From Topomyia yanbarensis (Eukaryota; Arthropoda; Insecta; Diptera; Culicidae), in contig NC_080672.1 of the NCBI RefSeq assembly GCF_030247195.1, positions 347,818,413 through 347,882,412 on the forward strand: 64,000 nucleotides of DNA, given 5' to 3'. The position numbers and the translations under genes were made by a program. A model generated the notes under the pieces. It saw only the letters and a list, made by a program, of their open reading frames with translations. It was not told where the DNA came from and did not search any database. Positions 19,154-30,599 of this stretch are shown here, piece by piece. Each line of letters begins with the position of its first letter. Positions within the stretch are counted from its first letter, which is position 1.

Positions 19154-20214
19154 TTCGCTATTCCTTCTCTTAGATATATCTATTGGGTTGAAAACTACTG
19201 AGTGACACGTTGTACAGACAGAGTTATGATATCTCGATATGTTATAAATCAAGGAAAGTATTTCATATTTTCCAAATCGGTTTTTTGGTGAAATACACGT
19301 ATACGAACGATAATATCGAACATTGAAGGGAAATACAAAGATCATTAACCTGATGCACATGCTTGTTAACAATAGCGGAATTAGATTCACAAAAAACAGA
19401 CGCCGCGAATTTTCAGTACGTATTGACCCTTGATCATCGGTACTAGTTAGATTGAAGTCTTATTGGGGATGATTTCCGAACAACTATTTATTGAGTAAAA
19501 ATATTAATCGAAGCTTGTATACAAACCGAACCTACAAAAGAAAACCAAGCAATAATTTTGAGCTGCCCAAAATAACCATTAACTGTACCGAAAGATTCAC
19601 ACTGCAAGACGGACACACTAGCAGTTCCACGCGCGCCTCGTTTGTCCCCCTTCCCTGTCAGCATACGACCACAGATATTAGCCGATCTTCACTAATGCCA
19701 TTCCTGCTCGAAGCGAAACTGAAACAGGCTCCAATCCGTCAACCTGTCGAAGTGAATGAATTGACAACGGTTGGGGTTAGAACTCGACCCAGTCCCGAGT
19801 TTAAGCAAAAACGACAAAAGAAGGCCTGTACCCCGGTTGGCGCCGCGGGGAGGTAAGGGATAGGAGTTATGTATCAGAGGTGAATGGCGGCATAGATTGG
19901 CCTCAAAAAAATTGTTCCCAAAATCGTGAATAAAGTGCCATGAAACCGCGTTTTTACGTTACGAAAACAGGATCATGGAAAAAAATCATGTGATTTATAA
20001 TTATGATCAATTTCGTTTCGGTAACGCCCGCGTAACGCTTTAATTTGTGGAGATATTTGTTTTTGTTTTGTGAACTTCAGTCACGGTATCCGCCATGCCA
20101 TTACCAACCCGATTTTCTGTGTGTGAACTAGCACGCAACTTTATGAACACTATTCATAAAACCAATAGTTCACTCAGGACTCTCTGTGAAGCATAGAACT
20201 TATTACTTGATAAT
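19154..20214. other. Non-coding stretch with an unrecognised frame
   Basis: A frame open from 19491 to 19856 lacks an ATG start and shows no known domain. CCGGTTGGCGCCGCGGGGAG at its end is locally GC-rich. ATTGTTCCCAAAATCGTGAA at about 19910 is a dispersed-repeat piece. No gene is supported. Confidence 0.4.
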
Positions 20215-20480
20215 GGTGTTCATCTTTAAAATTATTAATGGAATTAATGAATGCTGCCTCGATATTTGTGTGATCGAATTAAAAGAGGAAGTGATGTGCT
20301 TAGGTACAACACTAGAAACGCGTTAGATGCAAGAACACCAAACTTTTCATTTAGTAAATCACAGAACTCCTTCTTGTACAAAGGAATCAGTTTTTTCAAT
20401 TTGATGCCTAGACATATTAATCAAGCAGCATAGTTGGCGGAGTTCAAAACACTATGTATTTCATACGTAAAATCTGCTTT
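20215..20480 (+). pseudogene. CR1/Jockey-type LINE C-terminal remnant
   Basis: Reads VFIFKIINGINE, then LPRYLCDRIKRGSDVLRYNT, RNALDARTPNF and SFLYKGISFFNLMPRHINQA, then LAEFKTLC after a stop. This is the typical extreme C-terminus of CR1-like LINE ORF2 proteins ('xLxxRGxxxxNxLPxxI'). RT and endonuclease are absent. A GATGATGATGATGAA run at about 20607 may be the element's short 3' tandem tail. Confidence 0.7.
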
Positions 20481-20914
20481 GTAGAAAGATTTTTTTGGAT
20501 TTTTATATTCTGGAGTTATTTGAATAACTATGTAATACCACAAAGATTGTATTTTTTTTTCTCTTCTATTATTTGCATTTAGTCACTCTAAGTTATTATA
20601 TTCGCTATGATGATGATGATGAATTCTTGTTACTTGTTTATTAAAGGTATTAAAAATAATGAGATGTCTACAGCAGTCTGAGCCACGCGCGCGCTACGCA
20701 GATAAAGACCAACTCGAAGTCGAACATGGTGACCAGTACTAAGAGCTTATCGGGTTGATTCGAAGCTTTTAGACTGTTGTTGTGATCGGGGTTTAATTTG
20801 ATGATGGATTTGTGTTAGCTTTGCTCGACAATAGAGTTAATCTTGATTATTGCTGCGATAGTGGTAATAACGGAGTTAGTTCTTTGAGTATGCTGCTTGA
20901 TGACTTCTTCTGAT
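20481..20914. other. Non-coding stretch without recognised feature
   Basis: Contains only the possible LINE 3' tail noted above. Confidence 0.35.
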
Positions 20915-20927
20915 ATAACTAGATATC

Positions 20928-21066
20928 TTTTAATTTTGGGATGTTATCGGCTAAATCAGTCACCGAAACTGTCGGATAGCAACACGTCGTTTTCGATTAT
21001 TTTATGACAGATTTAGCCGATAACATCCCAAAATTAAAGTTCTACAGTCGTCAAATAGCTTAAAAA
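20928..21066. mobile_element. 139-bp hairpin insertion with 13-bp duplication
   Basis: ATAACTAGATATC occurs at 20915-20927 and 21067-21079, flanking the segment exactly. Inside, 20931-20957 is the perfect reverse complement of 21010-21036 (TTTTGGGATGTTATCGGCTA is part of the stem), leaving a 52-nt loop. The right side ends CTTAAAA, suggesting an A-rich tail and an RNA-mediated insertion. Confidence 0.6.
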
Positions 21067-21574
21067 ATAACTAGATATCGGGTTCAATTCCTAATCAATC
21101 TAGAATGTTCCCGGATAGGAATATCCCTTGATTGCCCTGGGTTAGTGGTAGGAAGCTTTCAATACAGGAGTCTGATGTGGATGATATAACTCGACCGGAC
21201 TCTACACTGCTACTAGGCTCGTCACTTCTTACCATAGTAGGTGGTGGTACCGATGTCTTGGTCAGGCGGGAGGAGTCTTACAGAGAATTATCGGAAATGG
21301 AAGCTATTTGGTTCAATCCTTAATTCTATCAAGTATCTTCCCAGAATGAAAATTTTCTAAATGGATCCTGGTTGTTGGCGGAATATTTGAAATGTATCTG
21401 GTTACGTTTTTAGAAGGAAAGGCTACGTCTGCAAAGTGAACCAGTCGGTTTTTTTGTTAACTGGTTTTGGCATGAGTTAAAATATTAATTATATTCTAGA
21501 TAAATCGTTCAGCTCACACCTTTGTGGGGATATGAAGTGGGACCATCATCATTTCACGAAAATCGAAATTTTAT

Positions 21575-22870
21575 TTATGAATCTATTTAATCCTCGTGAA
21601 CTAATTCATTATTCTTAATATATTAGTGACGATCGAATATTCGTGATCTTGCAATAGTTCACAAACTCATGAAATATTATTCATGTATTCGTGAATTGGT
21701 TTATGAATTCTAATATATTAGTCACGGCATACCATTCGGGCTTATGAAATGGGTAACAAAATCATAAAATATGACTCATGTATTCGTTAACCGATCCATG
21801 ATTCCTAATATATTAGGCACGATCCAATATCCGTGCTTGTAAAATAGTTCACGAAATCATAGAATATTATTCATGTATTCGTGAACAGGTCCATGATCCC
21901 TAGTACAGTAGTCACGCCTGACCGTTCGTACTCGTGAAATAGCTACTAACATCATGAAATATTATTCACGAGTTCGTTAACTGGCTCATGGTTCCTAGCA
22001 CATGATTTACGTTCTATTTTAAGTACTTGTGATATTTAGAAGATATTCCCAAATCATCAATTTCATGAAAATGGTAATGAAAAATTTACGTGAACTTTTC
22101 CACAAAATTTTAAGTATTATTCGTGGAATCATTTTTGTTCCATGAACTTTTGCATGAATTGTCCAGCTGCTAGCGACCAGTAATATATACGAGCAGTAAA
22201 TATAGGAAAACTATTGGGACCTTGAACATCATTATTCATTTGATAAGGTTCAGTGTGATGTCTGGATAGAAAAGGAAAAGTGCGATGAACACCACAAATC
22301 GTGTTCGTGATATAGTTCACAGAATAAGATAACGCGAATTAGTCACTCTTTTATGATCCAGTTTATATTGTCGCGTTACTCCGAGTAAAAAACCCGAAAG
22401 TAAGCAAGAAATAACAGATCGCGACAAGGTGAAGATAAATTCCAAATACCATGGTAGAACTACTGATATTATGAACATGAGTCACATTACTTCACGTGTG
22501 AAATTCGAAAGTAAGCTCTAGAATAAAATCTCACGATAACGTGACCAGAAATTACAAAAATTGTGACTAAGATCCTGAAATCATGAACATAAATCACACA
22601 ACTCCCGACAAAAAAATCAAAAAATCGTTACTATGATACTGAAATAGTGAACATAAATAAACATAAACCTCTACTCGCTACTAAAATATCACTACAACGT
22701 GAATAGAAATTATGATCATCATGACAAAGTTCCTGAAGTGATAAACATAAATCACATTTCTCGTGATTAAAATATCAAAAATCGTGACTCCTGCAATCAC
22801 GAACATGAATCACTCTACTCATAACTTAAATATCACAATAACGTGAGTAAAAATTACTAAAATTGAGTCT
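21575..22870. mobile_element. Foldback-like element with 95-bp tandem arm
   Basis: Landmark ATTAGTCAC-like sequences recur at 21622, 21717, 21812, 21907 and 22002, giving an exact 95-bp period over four units. Each unit has the order ATTAGTCACG, TCATGAAATATTATTCATG, TATTCGTGAA and CATGATTCCTAATAT. The centre (about 22157-22240) contains GCTGCTAGCGACCAGTAAT. The right part (about 22440-22870) carries inverted versions such as GTGACTAAGATCCTGAAATC and GAACATAAATCAC, repeated with a period of about 155 bp. No ORF. A second, more decayed copy is at 36690-37380. Confidence 0.65.
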
Positions 22871-23338
22871 GAGATGGTACTACATTTTTGCCGTATTGAT
22901 TACTGTGCAGCAACATATAACGCTGAGTTGTACCGAAAACCCTGAGCTTTTTTTCATGATCAATGTGACTAAAACATATTTCAAGAATGTTCATGTCTCA
23001 AAAGCAGTTTATATATCCAGTGAAACTTTAAATGGCCATTTGTTTTTTCCAAAAATCATTTCTTTTTCATGGTATTGATTTGTATTGGACTCAATAATCC
23101 ATATCACTTGAATGAGAGCTCCGAACGAAACGATTCACAAGCTTTAAGAATGACTGGCAACAGACCGCACTATAATTGACTCTCGAAAATTTAATGTTTG
23201 CTTATTTCCACGATAGGATTGCCATATTACGCGTCTCTTTTTCTAGCAAGATTGACTATGTATTTGGTGAGTGCAGTCATCCGTTCAGTCGATTGACAAC
23301 TCGTCGCCTTGGCAAGCGAAGTGAGAGACCCATTTGTA
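22871..23338. other. Non-coding stretch without recognised feature
   Basis: Short frames only; none recognised. Confidence 0.35.
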
Positions 23339-23745
23339 AACGGTGGAGACCCGATTTATCAGCACCTGATTTTATCAGCCCGCGATTTTATCTACCCCCG
23401 ATTTTATTGTATTATAAAATTGATAGTAGGTAGTTTGATGGGCTCTAGCAGACGAACCAAGTTGAATTCGAGTAAATCCTTTCTGTTGCATATATTTCTT
23501 ATCTTAGAGATCCTAAAAATGCAGAAATAAAAATATTATTATTTTTTAAATTTTGCACTGTCAGACCCCCTTAAGGGGAACTTAAAGTAAATAATCAGAA
23601 AAGGTTGCGAGGCTATATCTAAAGACCAACCTTAAGAACCTCATTTAATTAATAAGGCAGAAAAATATACGTCCCGATTTTATCAATGTCCCTGTTTTAT
23701 CAGCTTAAAATTCGCCAAGGGACTGATAAAAACGGGTCTTGACTG
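23339..23745. mobile_element. Pogo-like MITE with GATTTTATCAG repeats
   Basis: The right end in reverse complement is CAGTCAAGACCCGTTTTTAT next to TA. The left end has GGTGGAGACCCGATTTATCA. Several CCCGATTTTATC motifs lie near both ends. The interior segment CTAGCAGACGAAC..AAGT and GTAAATCCTTTCT is shared with 58069-58376. Confidence 0.65.
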
Positions 23746-23882
23746 TATTATAGTTGCCATGGTTGTGAATGTTTCAATGTGAGAGTACGTATGAAGTGAG
23801 AATGTCAGAGAAAAAGAGAGTGAAAAATAACGGGAAGAACGGAAAACGGGTCACTGGTAAAGGTAGGCCTTGAAAAATATTA

Positions 23883-24204
23883 GGGTAGACGAGCCCTTAT
23901 TCATCTCATTAGTCAGGATGTCACACTATTTCGTTGATAACTCGACTTAGAGTGAGTGGATTGCGCTTAAATAGCTATCATCATCTTCGCTTTGTTTCTA
24001 AGAAGCAGTACAGTTAAAATTTTTGCCTGGAAAATGTAAAATGCTCGCGTTTGAGCGAAGCGAAAAGTCGAGTACAACGTACTCTTATTCATCCTACCAT
24101 TTGAGCTAATGCGTTGAATAGAGATAGCAGATACTGCTCTAACTAATGTGTTCAAATGGGCAGGATGAATAGAGGAGCTAAGATGAATTATGGAGCAGTA
24201 ACCC
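23883..24204. mobile_element. TA-flanked TIR element, family E, short copy
   Basis: Left GGGTAGACGAGCCCTTATTC; right end GGAGCAGTAACCC, which in reverse complement begins GGGTTACTGCTCC. TA occurs on both sides (23881-23882, 24205-24206). The interior shares CACTATTTCGTTGA with 31415-31431 and CATTTGAGCTAATGCGTTGA with 10411. Confidence 0.7.
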
Positions 24205-24639
24205 TATCTTTCTTTCGGAAAATAATTTATTTGTGAACAGACATTTTTTGAATTTTGTGGAAAGTTAGAAAAATGGAGGGTTTTGTTCACCACACTTAGT
24301 TAAGTTTACTGTTTCCAAATGCGCCTTTAAAATGCTGACCCTTAAAATTCTATTCAGTACAATATTTTTTTCAGAAATCTGTGACCAAAAAGACATCTTT
24401 AAATTTCAAAACGAGTTGAACATCCCAGTTTCCTAATACTAATTATAGTCCATCAATAAAGTAGAAACAACAGATAGTCTTAAACGACGCCGTCGAAAAA
24501 AGAAGAATAAAAGCGAAAAGGTGAAAACAAAAATTAATGGAAACACTTGAAAGTACATTGTATATTAATAAACCAATCTTGAAATAAATCACGAAAGTTT
24601 CAGAATTTTCCGAAACAATGTTTTTCTAATTCGCAGAAT
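24205..24639. other. Non-coding stretch without recognised feature
   Basis: AT-rich, no supported feature. Confidence 0.35.
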
Positions 24640-25700
24640 TCAGTTTATTCATTTACTTTATTTATTTTTTATTTTAAATTTTATTCTATATATTCAATTT
24701 CAGTTTATTAATTTTATGTTTATTTTCGTTTTGTTTATTTTGTTCATTTCGAATATTCGACTATTTCGAAATATGTTATCATTCTTTACAATTATTTTTT
24801 TTCATTTGGGATTTTTTCATTCATTTTGTTCATTTGAGTTCATATTATCGATTTTATTTGTTTCATGCTTTGGATTTATTCTGACTAGTTTATCCATTTC
24901 ATGCATTTTATTCATGGATGATTTAACTTATTTGATTCACTATTTTCATTTCAAGCATTCTGTTTGGCTTTCCATTTCTTACATTTTATTTAGTTTCTTC
25001 ATTTTAATTTGTAACAAATAATGTATTTCATTGGCTTTATTACTTTTCTAATATCGCATAATTGATCATTTATTCAATCCATTTCATTCTGTTTTTTATC
25101 TCCATTTGTTCATTTCACTATTTATATTTGTTTTTTTTTTTAATTTTATTTATTTATTTATTTTCATTTTTTTAAGTAATAGATTTTTATCATTTATATG
25201 GTTTGTTTTATTTATTTAATCAATCTTATATTTTATTTAGTTTATTTATTTTATTCATTTAATTTAATTTATTCATTTTATTTATTTTATTTATTTTATT
25301 TATTTTATTTATTTTATTTATTTTATTTATTTTATTTACCTTATTTATTTATTCTATTTTATTATTTTGTTGATTCAATCAATCCAATTCATTTTATTAA
25401 TCTTTTCCAGCTCATACATTTTGTTCTGTTTCTTCATTTCATTTATTTTATTGTTACTTTTCTGTCATTCCTTTTATTTATTTCCAATTTGTTAGTTCGA
25501 ATCACGAATGAATTATTAGACATTTTAAAAACAAGTTATAAAATAATTGAATTAATTATGTTCTATTAATTTTCTAACTTCTCGTATATTGTCTAATAAT
25601 TCATTTATTGAGCACAACTAATTTGATATATTTATTTTGTTAATCAGATTTATATTAACCATTCTACTCATTTCATGAATTTGTTAACTTTTTATCATTT
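24640..25700. repeat. T-rich low-complexity domain with 9-bp tandem core
   Basis: About 1 kb in which the plus strand is dominated by T and built from TTTATT/TTCATTT variants. A clean 9-bp unit TTTTATTTA repeats about nine times at 25270-25345. Frames of 101 and 123 codons here encode only Phe/Leu/Tyr/Ile-rich sequence and follow from base composition. Confidence 0.75.
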
Positions 25701-26169
25701 TTTGCTTCGATGATTTTTAAAATCCATTCAAGCAGAACTCTATTCGTGCAGAACTCGAAACTATGCTCATCCGCATTCCACATCTAGTTGGGTGCCTACT
25801 TCACATGAGTTCTCCAAGACAATGAATAATCCAACAGTGATATATGTAAGAAATGTATCATCTCATTGTTAGGTGGATTTAGTCGGGATTTAAATAAACT
25901 TTCGCAGAGGATAATGCACTCATGAAAATAGTTGCATTTTAAATAGATCTTGATCAAGTCTTGCACAAAACTTTTTCAATCATTCATGCTAATGTTTACT
26001 ATCTTATCGTTTTTGGTCTTCCCCTATATAATGGCGTCGAGTGAAATAAGTCAAATCATTATCTCTTAATTAATTTAACTGAATAATTAAAATTGACGAA
26101 ATAATTAAACCTATCAGAAACACCCTGTCCGCAGGACACCTAGCATGTTGATTATTTTGTTTTAGTCGT

Positions 26170-26880
26170 TTTAGTTGTCAATATTCCACACCGGCGGGGG
26201 TTATGCTACTATTACGATCTGGGCGATGCACTGCCGCTTCCAGTTTGACCCGTTGTTGACCGTAAACACAGCTTGTGCGGTCGCAGCTGCCCTGTGCCAT
26301 ATCACCGCTAGTGATAGCCGAAGAGTGATAAATACACTTAAGAATTGAACATAACACAGCAAACCACACCGTCTGGCTCGTGATGAAAGTTGATCACCGG
26401 GGGACTTCATCCACCCGACCAACCGCACTTAGCGACACAACAACGGCGGACCTAGTCTAGTACCGTTATCGTTTCCATGTTTTGCACCATCCCAGCAGCC
26501 CTACTTTGTAGCCCCGGGTGGCGCAGCATCCGCCGAGACAAACAACCTAGATATCGTTTTCACAGCAACATGAGTTCGCAATCAAAGTGTGCTGTTCATC
26601 GAAGTAGCTTGGCAGGTCGTGCCCGCGTGCTCCTGCTGTAGATTGGAATGGATGCGGCAAGGCGTATGCCTCGTGAACACAGGAATATTCGAGACTGGTT
26701 AAAGACTAGTCGTTAAAGCGTGGGTGGAGACGGGAGACTGTGCCTTGCAATTCAGTAGCCAATCAGCATAAAAGCGGTCACAAGCAGCGGGTTATTCGTT
26801 GCACGCTGTTCAAAGCACGTGGCATCCCGTGCGGGTTTCGCAAAAACGACCTGGTTGCGAGAGAAGCTACTGTTTTTTTT
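26170..26880. other. GC-richer block of unknown origin
   Basis: Base composition is clearly higher in G+C than the flanks. CATAAAAGCGG at about 26769 followed 30 nt later by a TTATTCGTTGCACG stretch resembles a core promoter, as in an LTR or a host promoter. No matching second LTR or ORF was found. Frames on either strand are not recognisable. Confidence 0.3.
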
Positions 26881-27174
26881 TTTCGAGCGGAAATCCGTTT
26901 CATTACTTTATAGGGCAGGAATGCAATGATATTGTACATATAATCAATATACGATGGGGAAAATGTCGTGGGTCCTTGCGAATCACGTGTACATACAGCT
27001 TGGATGCCCTATCTACAAGTAGAGCCAATGTGATTACACCTCGATAACGATCCACTTCCGTGTTCTATTTAGCAGACCCTTTCGTTAACTCTTTGGAAGC
27101 GGGTTTCGAAAGAAATGATCAACGAAGGGCCAGTTTCTTGACCTGTAACGAATAGCCCCAGGGCAAGACAGATT

Positions 27175-27561
27175 CAAATTTAACTCGTTGAAGAATCTGC
27201 CAGACTCTGCAAAGCCTGTAGAATTTATTTAATGAGTTTCTTGAGGGTAACATAATCTCTCATAAATGTGAACATCATCGCCTTCCAAAAAAACAGCAAA
27301 GCAGCGTCTGACCACAACTCGTATCGACCGATTCAAATGCTGTCCTGTATCAGGAAGTTGTTTGCGAAAATTATCTTGTCCCGCTTCGACAATTGGGTCG
27401 AAACAAATGGCTTACATGCAGATACACAATTTGGCTTTCGCAAAGACAAAGGGACAAAAAGCTCTCCAAAAGTGCACATTCAGGCCGAGAAGATAACCTA
27501 TACCTTGGTATGTCGTGTAATTTCACTTGTTTTGGTCAACAAGGAACTGTGCGGTCTTTAG
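27175..27561 (+). pseudogene. I/LOA-type LINE reverse transcriptase fragment
   Basis: Reads NLPDSAK, then VNIIAFQKNSKAASDHNSYR, PIQMLSCIRKLF and DNWVETNGLHADTQFGFRKD. This spans RT domains 1-2 ('PKPGK...SYRPI..L......E......Q.GFR.G'). Stops interrupt the first part. Sequence after GFRKDKGTKSS no longer matches, so the catalytic domains are missing. Isolated fragment without recognisable termini. Confidence 0.75.
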
Positions 27562-28769
27562 GTTCCAATCATTTTTAGTTCCGTTCAACACTACTGTCTT
27601 CAGCCTGGCAAAAACTGAGCTAGAGGAGAGGTAATAGTAGAGAATTAAAAATAAATTGAAATTTCATTAGTTATATTTAAAAAACCTATTATAGTGTCAC
27701 TTATTATTACTTACAGTGCTCGTAGATTGCGTATGTTTCTCTGAATCATACAATATGGTCGTGCAGGTTTTAATAATACTCAGTAACTTCCACTCACACG
27801 ACAGTATCCTATCCGAAGTCGACGACAGTTGTCGAGTTCTTTGACGTAACTCAGAGGAGCAGTTTGATAGATGCTAGTACTTCATATCAGCCGCTCAATT
27901 AGATCAAATCCATTGTTCTCACTAGAATAAAAGAAACACCCCTAGTGAAGATAAGTAGTTTTCCGTTTTTCTTTTTTACTGGTGGAAAACTTCACCCAAA
28001 ACAAATCATCGGAAGCGTAAATGCACCTGTTTCTTACTCTCTCGAACTATGAACGAAAAATTCCTAAATGATTCGTTAGTGTAGGGCATTGCAAATTTTT
28101 TTTTTGTATTTTGAAGTCCCCCCTCTCATATTGTGTCAAATGTCGAAGTAAGCTCAGATGCCGAATTTGACATCATTTGGACAATTCTAGACTCCCGCCC
28201 ACTTCGCTTGAAATTTTTGAAATTGGTACTATCGGAAAATATGGAGGAAATATATGTTAAATGCTATAACTTTTAAAGTAGTAATCAGAAAATTACAATT
28301 TATACCTTTTTTAAGGTTCAAAGAACTTTCGGTGAGCGTCTTCACGAATAGAACGCTTTATGGTATGCGTTGGAAAAAAATGCGTTCAACTTTGTTGCCG
28401 GTTTATCCATATAAAGCAATTATTAAACTCTAAAAGAAGAATATCAGTCGATTTATTAGATTATCAGGATTCAAATCATGCAAAATAGTTGGTGGAAAAA
28501 CAATTGACCGGGTGGAACGGTGCTTTTGAAAAAGTGGCGGTGATTTTTCGTCACACCACCAGAATTTCCCGAGGCACGCAACACAACAGCGTAGTGAAAA
28601 AAAAACCAAAGCCATTTAAATAACAGTGTTTAAAATTAAGTAAATTTACTCGGTATACTTGAAAACACAATATCGCCCACAGCTTCTACAAAACAATATG
28701 TTTTGCAACAAAAATACATTAGATGATTGATTTCACATAACTTGAGGTGCACAACGAGAGGCAGCGCTA
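27562..28769. other. Non-coding stretch, dispersed-repeat pieces
   Basis: Contains no supported gene. The stretch around 28080-28320 has the look of old interspersed repeat but has no partner elsewhere in the window. Confidence 0.35.
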
Positions 28770-28940
28770 TACTGCCCATAAAAGCATAAGAGTCCCATAT
28801 GGATTTTTGTCGAAAATAAGTTGTCTGCTGGATTGTAGTCTTTATCATCCATAAGGCTTAATGAAAATGTAAATCTTGGGCAATATTTTTCTCGGCTTGC
28901 TGATTTCAAATATGGGACTCTCCTGCTTTAATGGGCAGTA
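28770..28940. mobile_element. TACTGCCC MITE
   Basis: The left end is TACTGCCCATAAAAGCATAA and the reverse-complemented right end is TACTGCCCATTAAAGCAGGA. The match continues through GAGTCCCATAT. TA lies on each side (28768-28769, 28941-28942), as for Tc1/mariner-type elements. 171 bp, no ORF. Confidence 0.8.
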
Positions 28941-28942
28941 TA

Positions 28943-30599
28943 TGTGTAATAGAAACAGATAAAATTCCATCAACTAGCCCCTAAACCCTTTATTACAAAA
29001 AGGTGGAAGTAAACACAGTAAAACTAGCGATTGCAAAAATAATTACATAAAAACTGGCATGACTGCAGCTAGCATAAGCTTTGTATGACTTCTCCCTATA
29101 TTTCCTTCAGAAATAGAGTGTCATTAAATGTTTTTATCGGGCGGTGGCAGCGTATTCAAAACAGTTTTCATAACGAAGTACACGTAAATGCATTCTAAAC
29201 TAATTGAAAGAACCTTGTTTTCATTAATGTAACATTCATTATTAGCCCTAAACTCTGGGCCTTCAAAGGGTTAAATTTATATGCGAACAAATTCTGCCAT
29301 CAGTCTGATCATTTAGACAAACAAAATTAGTAGGCTATGCTTTAGAGCCCTAGTTCAAGAAAGATTCGAAGAGGTTTTTCTAGTTTTTGGGGTTTTCACA
29401 AAATTGGTCAAATTTTTACACTGAAAAAAATCGATTTTAAAAATTTAGATTTACAAAAAAAAACCATTTTTGATTTGGATGAAATTTTGTTCCAAGATAG
29501 ATGAAAATTCAAGTTGGTCAAAACTTTTCCTTGTCCAAACTGATTTTTTTTCTTCAGTGTATTTTTATCGAAAACTAAACCAATGAAAGTCATAATCATC
29601 TCAGAATCCAAAAAACTCAGTTTGTGAGAAGATATTGTCTAATTTAGCAACTAGGCATATTTTTATTAAGGAGTTAAATACTTTTTCATTTTTCATGAAA
29701 TCGAATTTTTTTTATTACTTTATCTGAAAGTACAACTCCTTGCGAATGGTTACAGCGCTTCCAAACGCGCGTCGTCTACCAAGAGCAGTGGTAATTTGAA
29801 ACTTTAAACTCGATTTTCTCGAAATGTCGTTTTACTAAAAATGGTTTTTCCGTGATCACGATTACCGATAAACTACTCAATCAATTTTCTTAAATTTTTT
29901 CAATTGATCGTAATTATTTCCTTTTATATTCAGAAATTTTTGTTTCATGGATAAGAATTTTTAAATACAATTTTTAGAGCTTAAAACAGCGATTTTTCAC
30001 TGAAAACGTTCGCGAATGCAAGAAAAAAATATTATTTATTCAACTAAGGTACGAGGAATACTCATATACTAATAAAACTTTTTGGATTTTTAGATGATCT
30101 ATTGGTCTCCAATCGTAATCACCGCAAACCTCTTAAATAAAAAAGGGTTTCGGGGAAAAAGCCATAGCCCCGCCAATTATCAATTTATTTTTATAAACGT
30201 ATGCTTGTTTGATTTACTGAAAAATGTGCTACCAAAATATTATAAGTTTGATGTAATGAAATCATTCCTTTATTTCTTTACTCAAATTATCAAACTTTCT
30301 TGACATTTTTATCACTGAAAGGTATGTAACCCCTTAATCAAGAATCCCATTTAAAAGAGTTTATGTCGTTAAACAAATATTCCATTATTGATATATTTCA
30401 CCCTAAGGAAGAAAATTTGTAAAACCAAAATTTCTCACTAGGGTATTCCATTATTACTTTTTTATTTTCTTGTTTTGTGCTGAGGAAGAATTAGAGAAAG
30501 AAACCACCACAACATTATGTATTGAATTTTACATAATTATTTATTTAGTTTTATATTTTACATTTGTCTTAAAACTATCTTCATGCATGCTATTTTGTA
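28943..30599. other. Non-coding stretch with one dispersed repeat
   Basis: 29420-29610 matches 36213-36300 in reverse complement (GAAAACTAAACCAATGAAAG, CATAATCATCTCAGAATCC), and its first half matches 39955-40035 in reverse complement (CATCCAAATCAAAAATGG). Nothing else was recognised. Confidence 0.45.

Noticed and set aside
19491..19856. 121-codon frame as a host gene
   Set aside because: Starts at TTG, no homology recognised, and sits between transposable elements.
19840..19860. LTR retrotransposon primer binding site (TGGCGCC)
   Set aside because: No LTR boundary, no gag-pol and poor match to known tRNA 3' ends beyond the first bases.
24716..25569. Frames of 101 and 123 codons rich in Phe/Leu resembling membrane proteins
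   Set aside because: They follow from T-rich low-complexity DNA; no conserved motif or start context.
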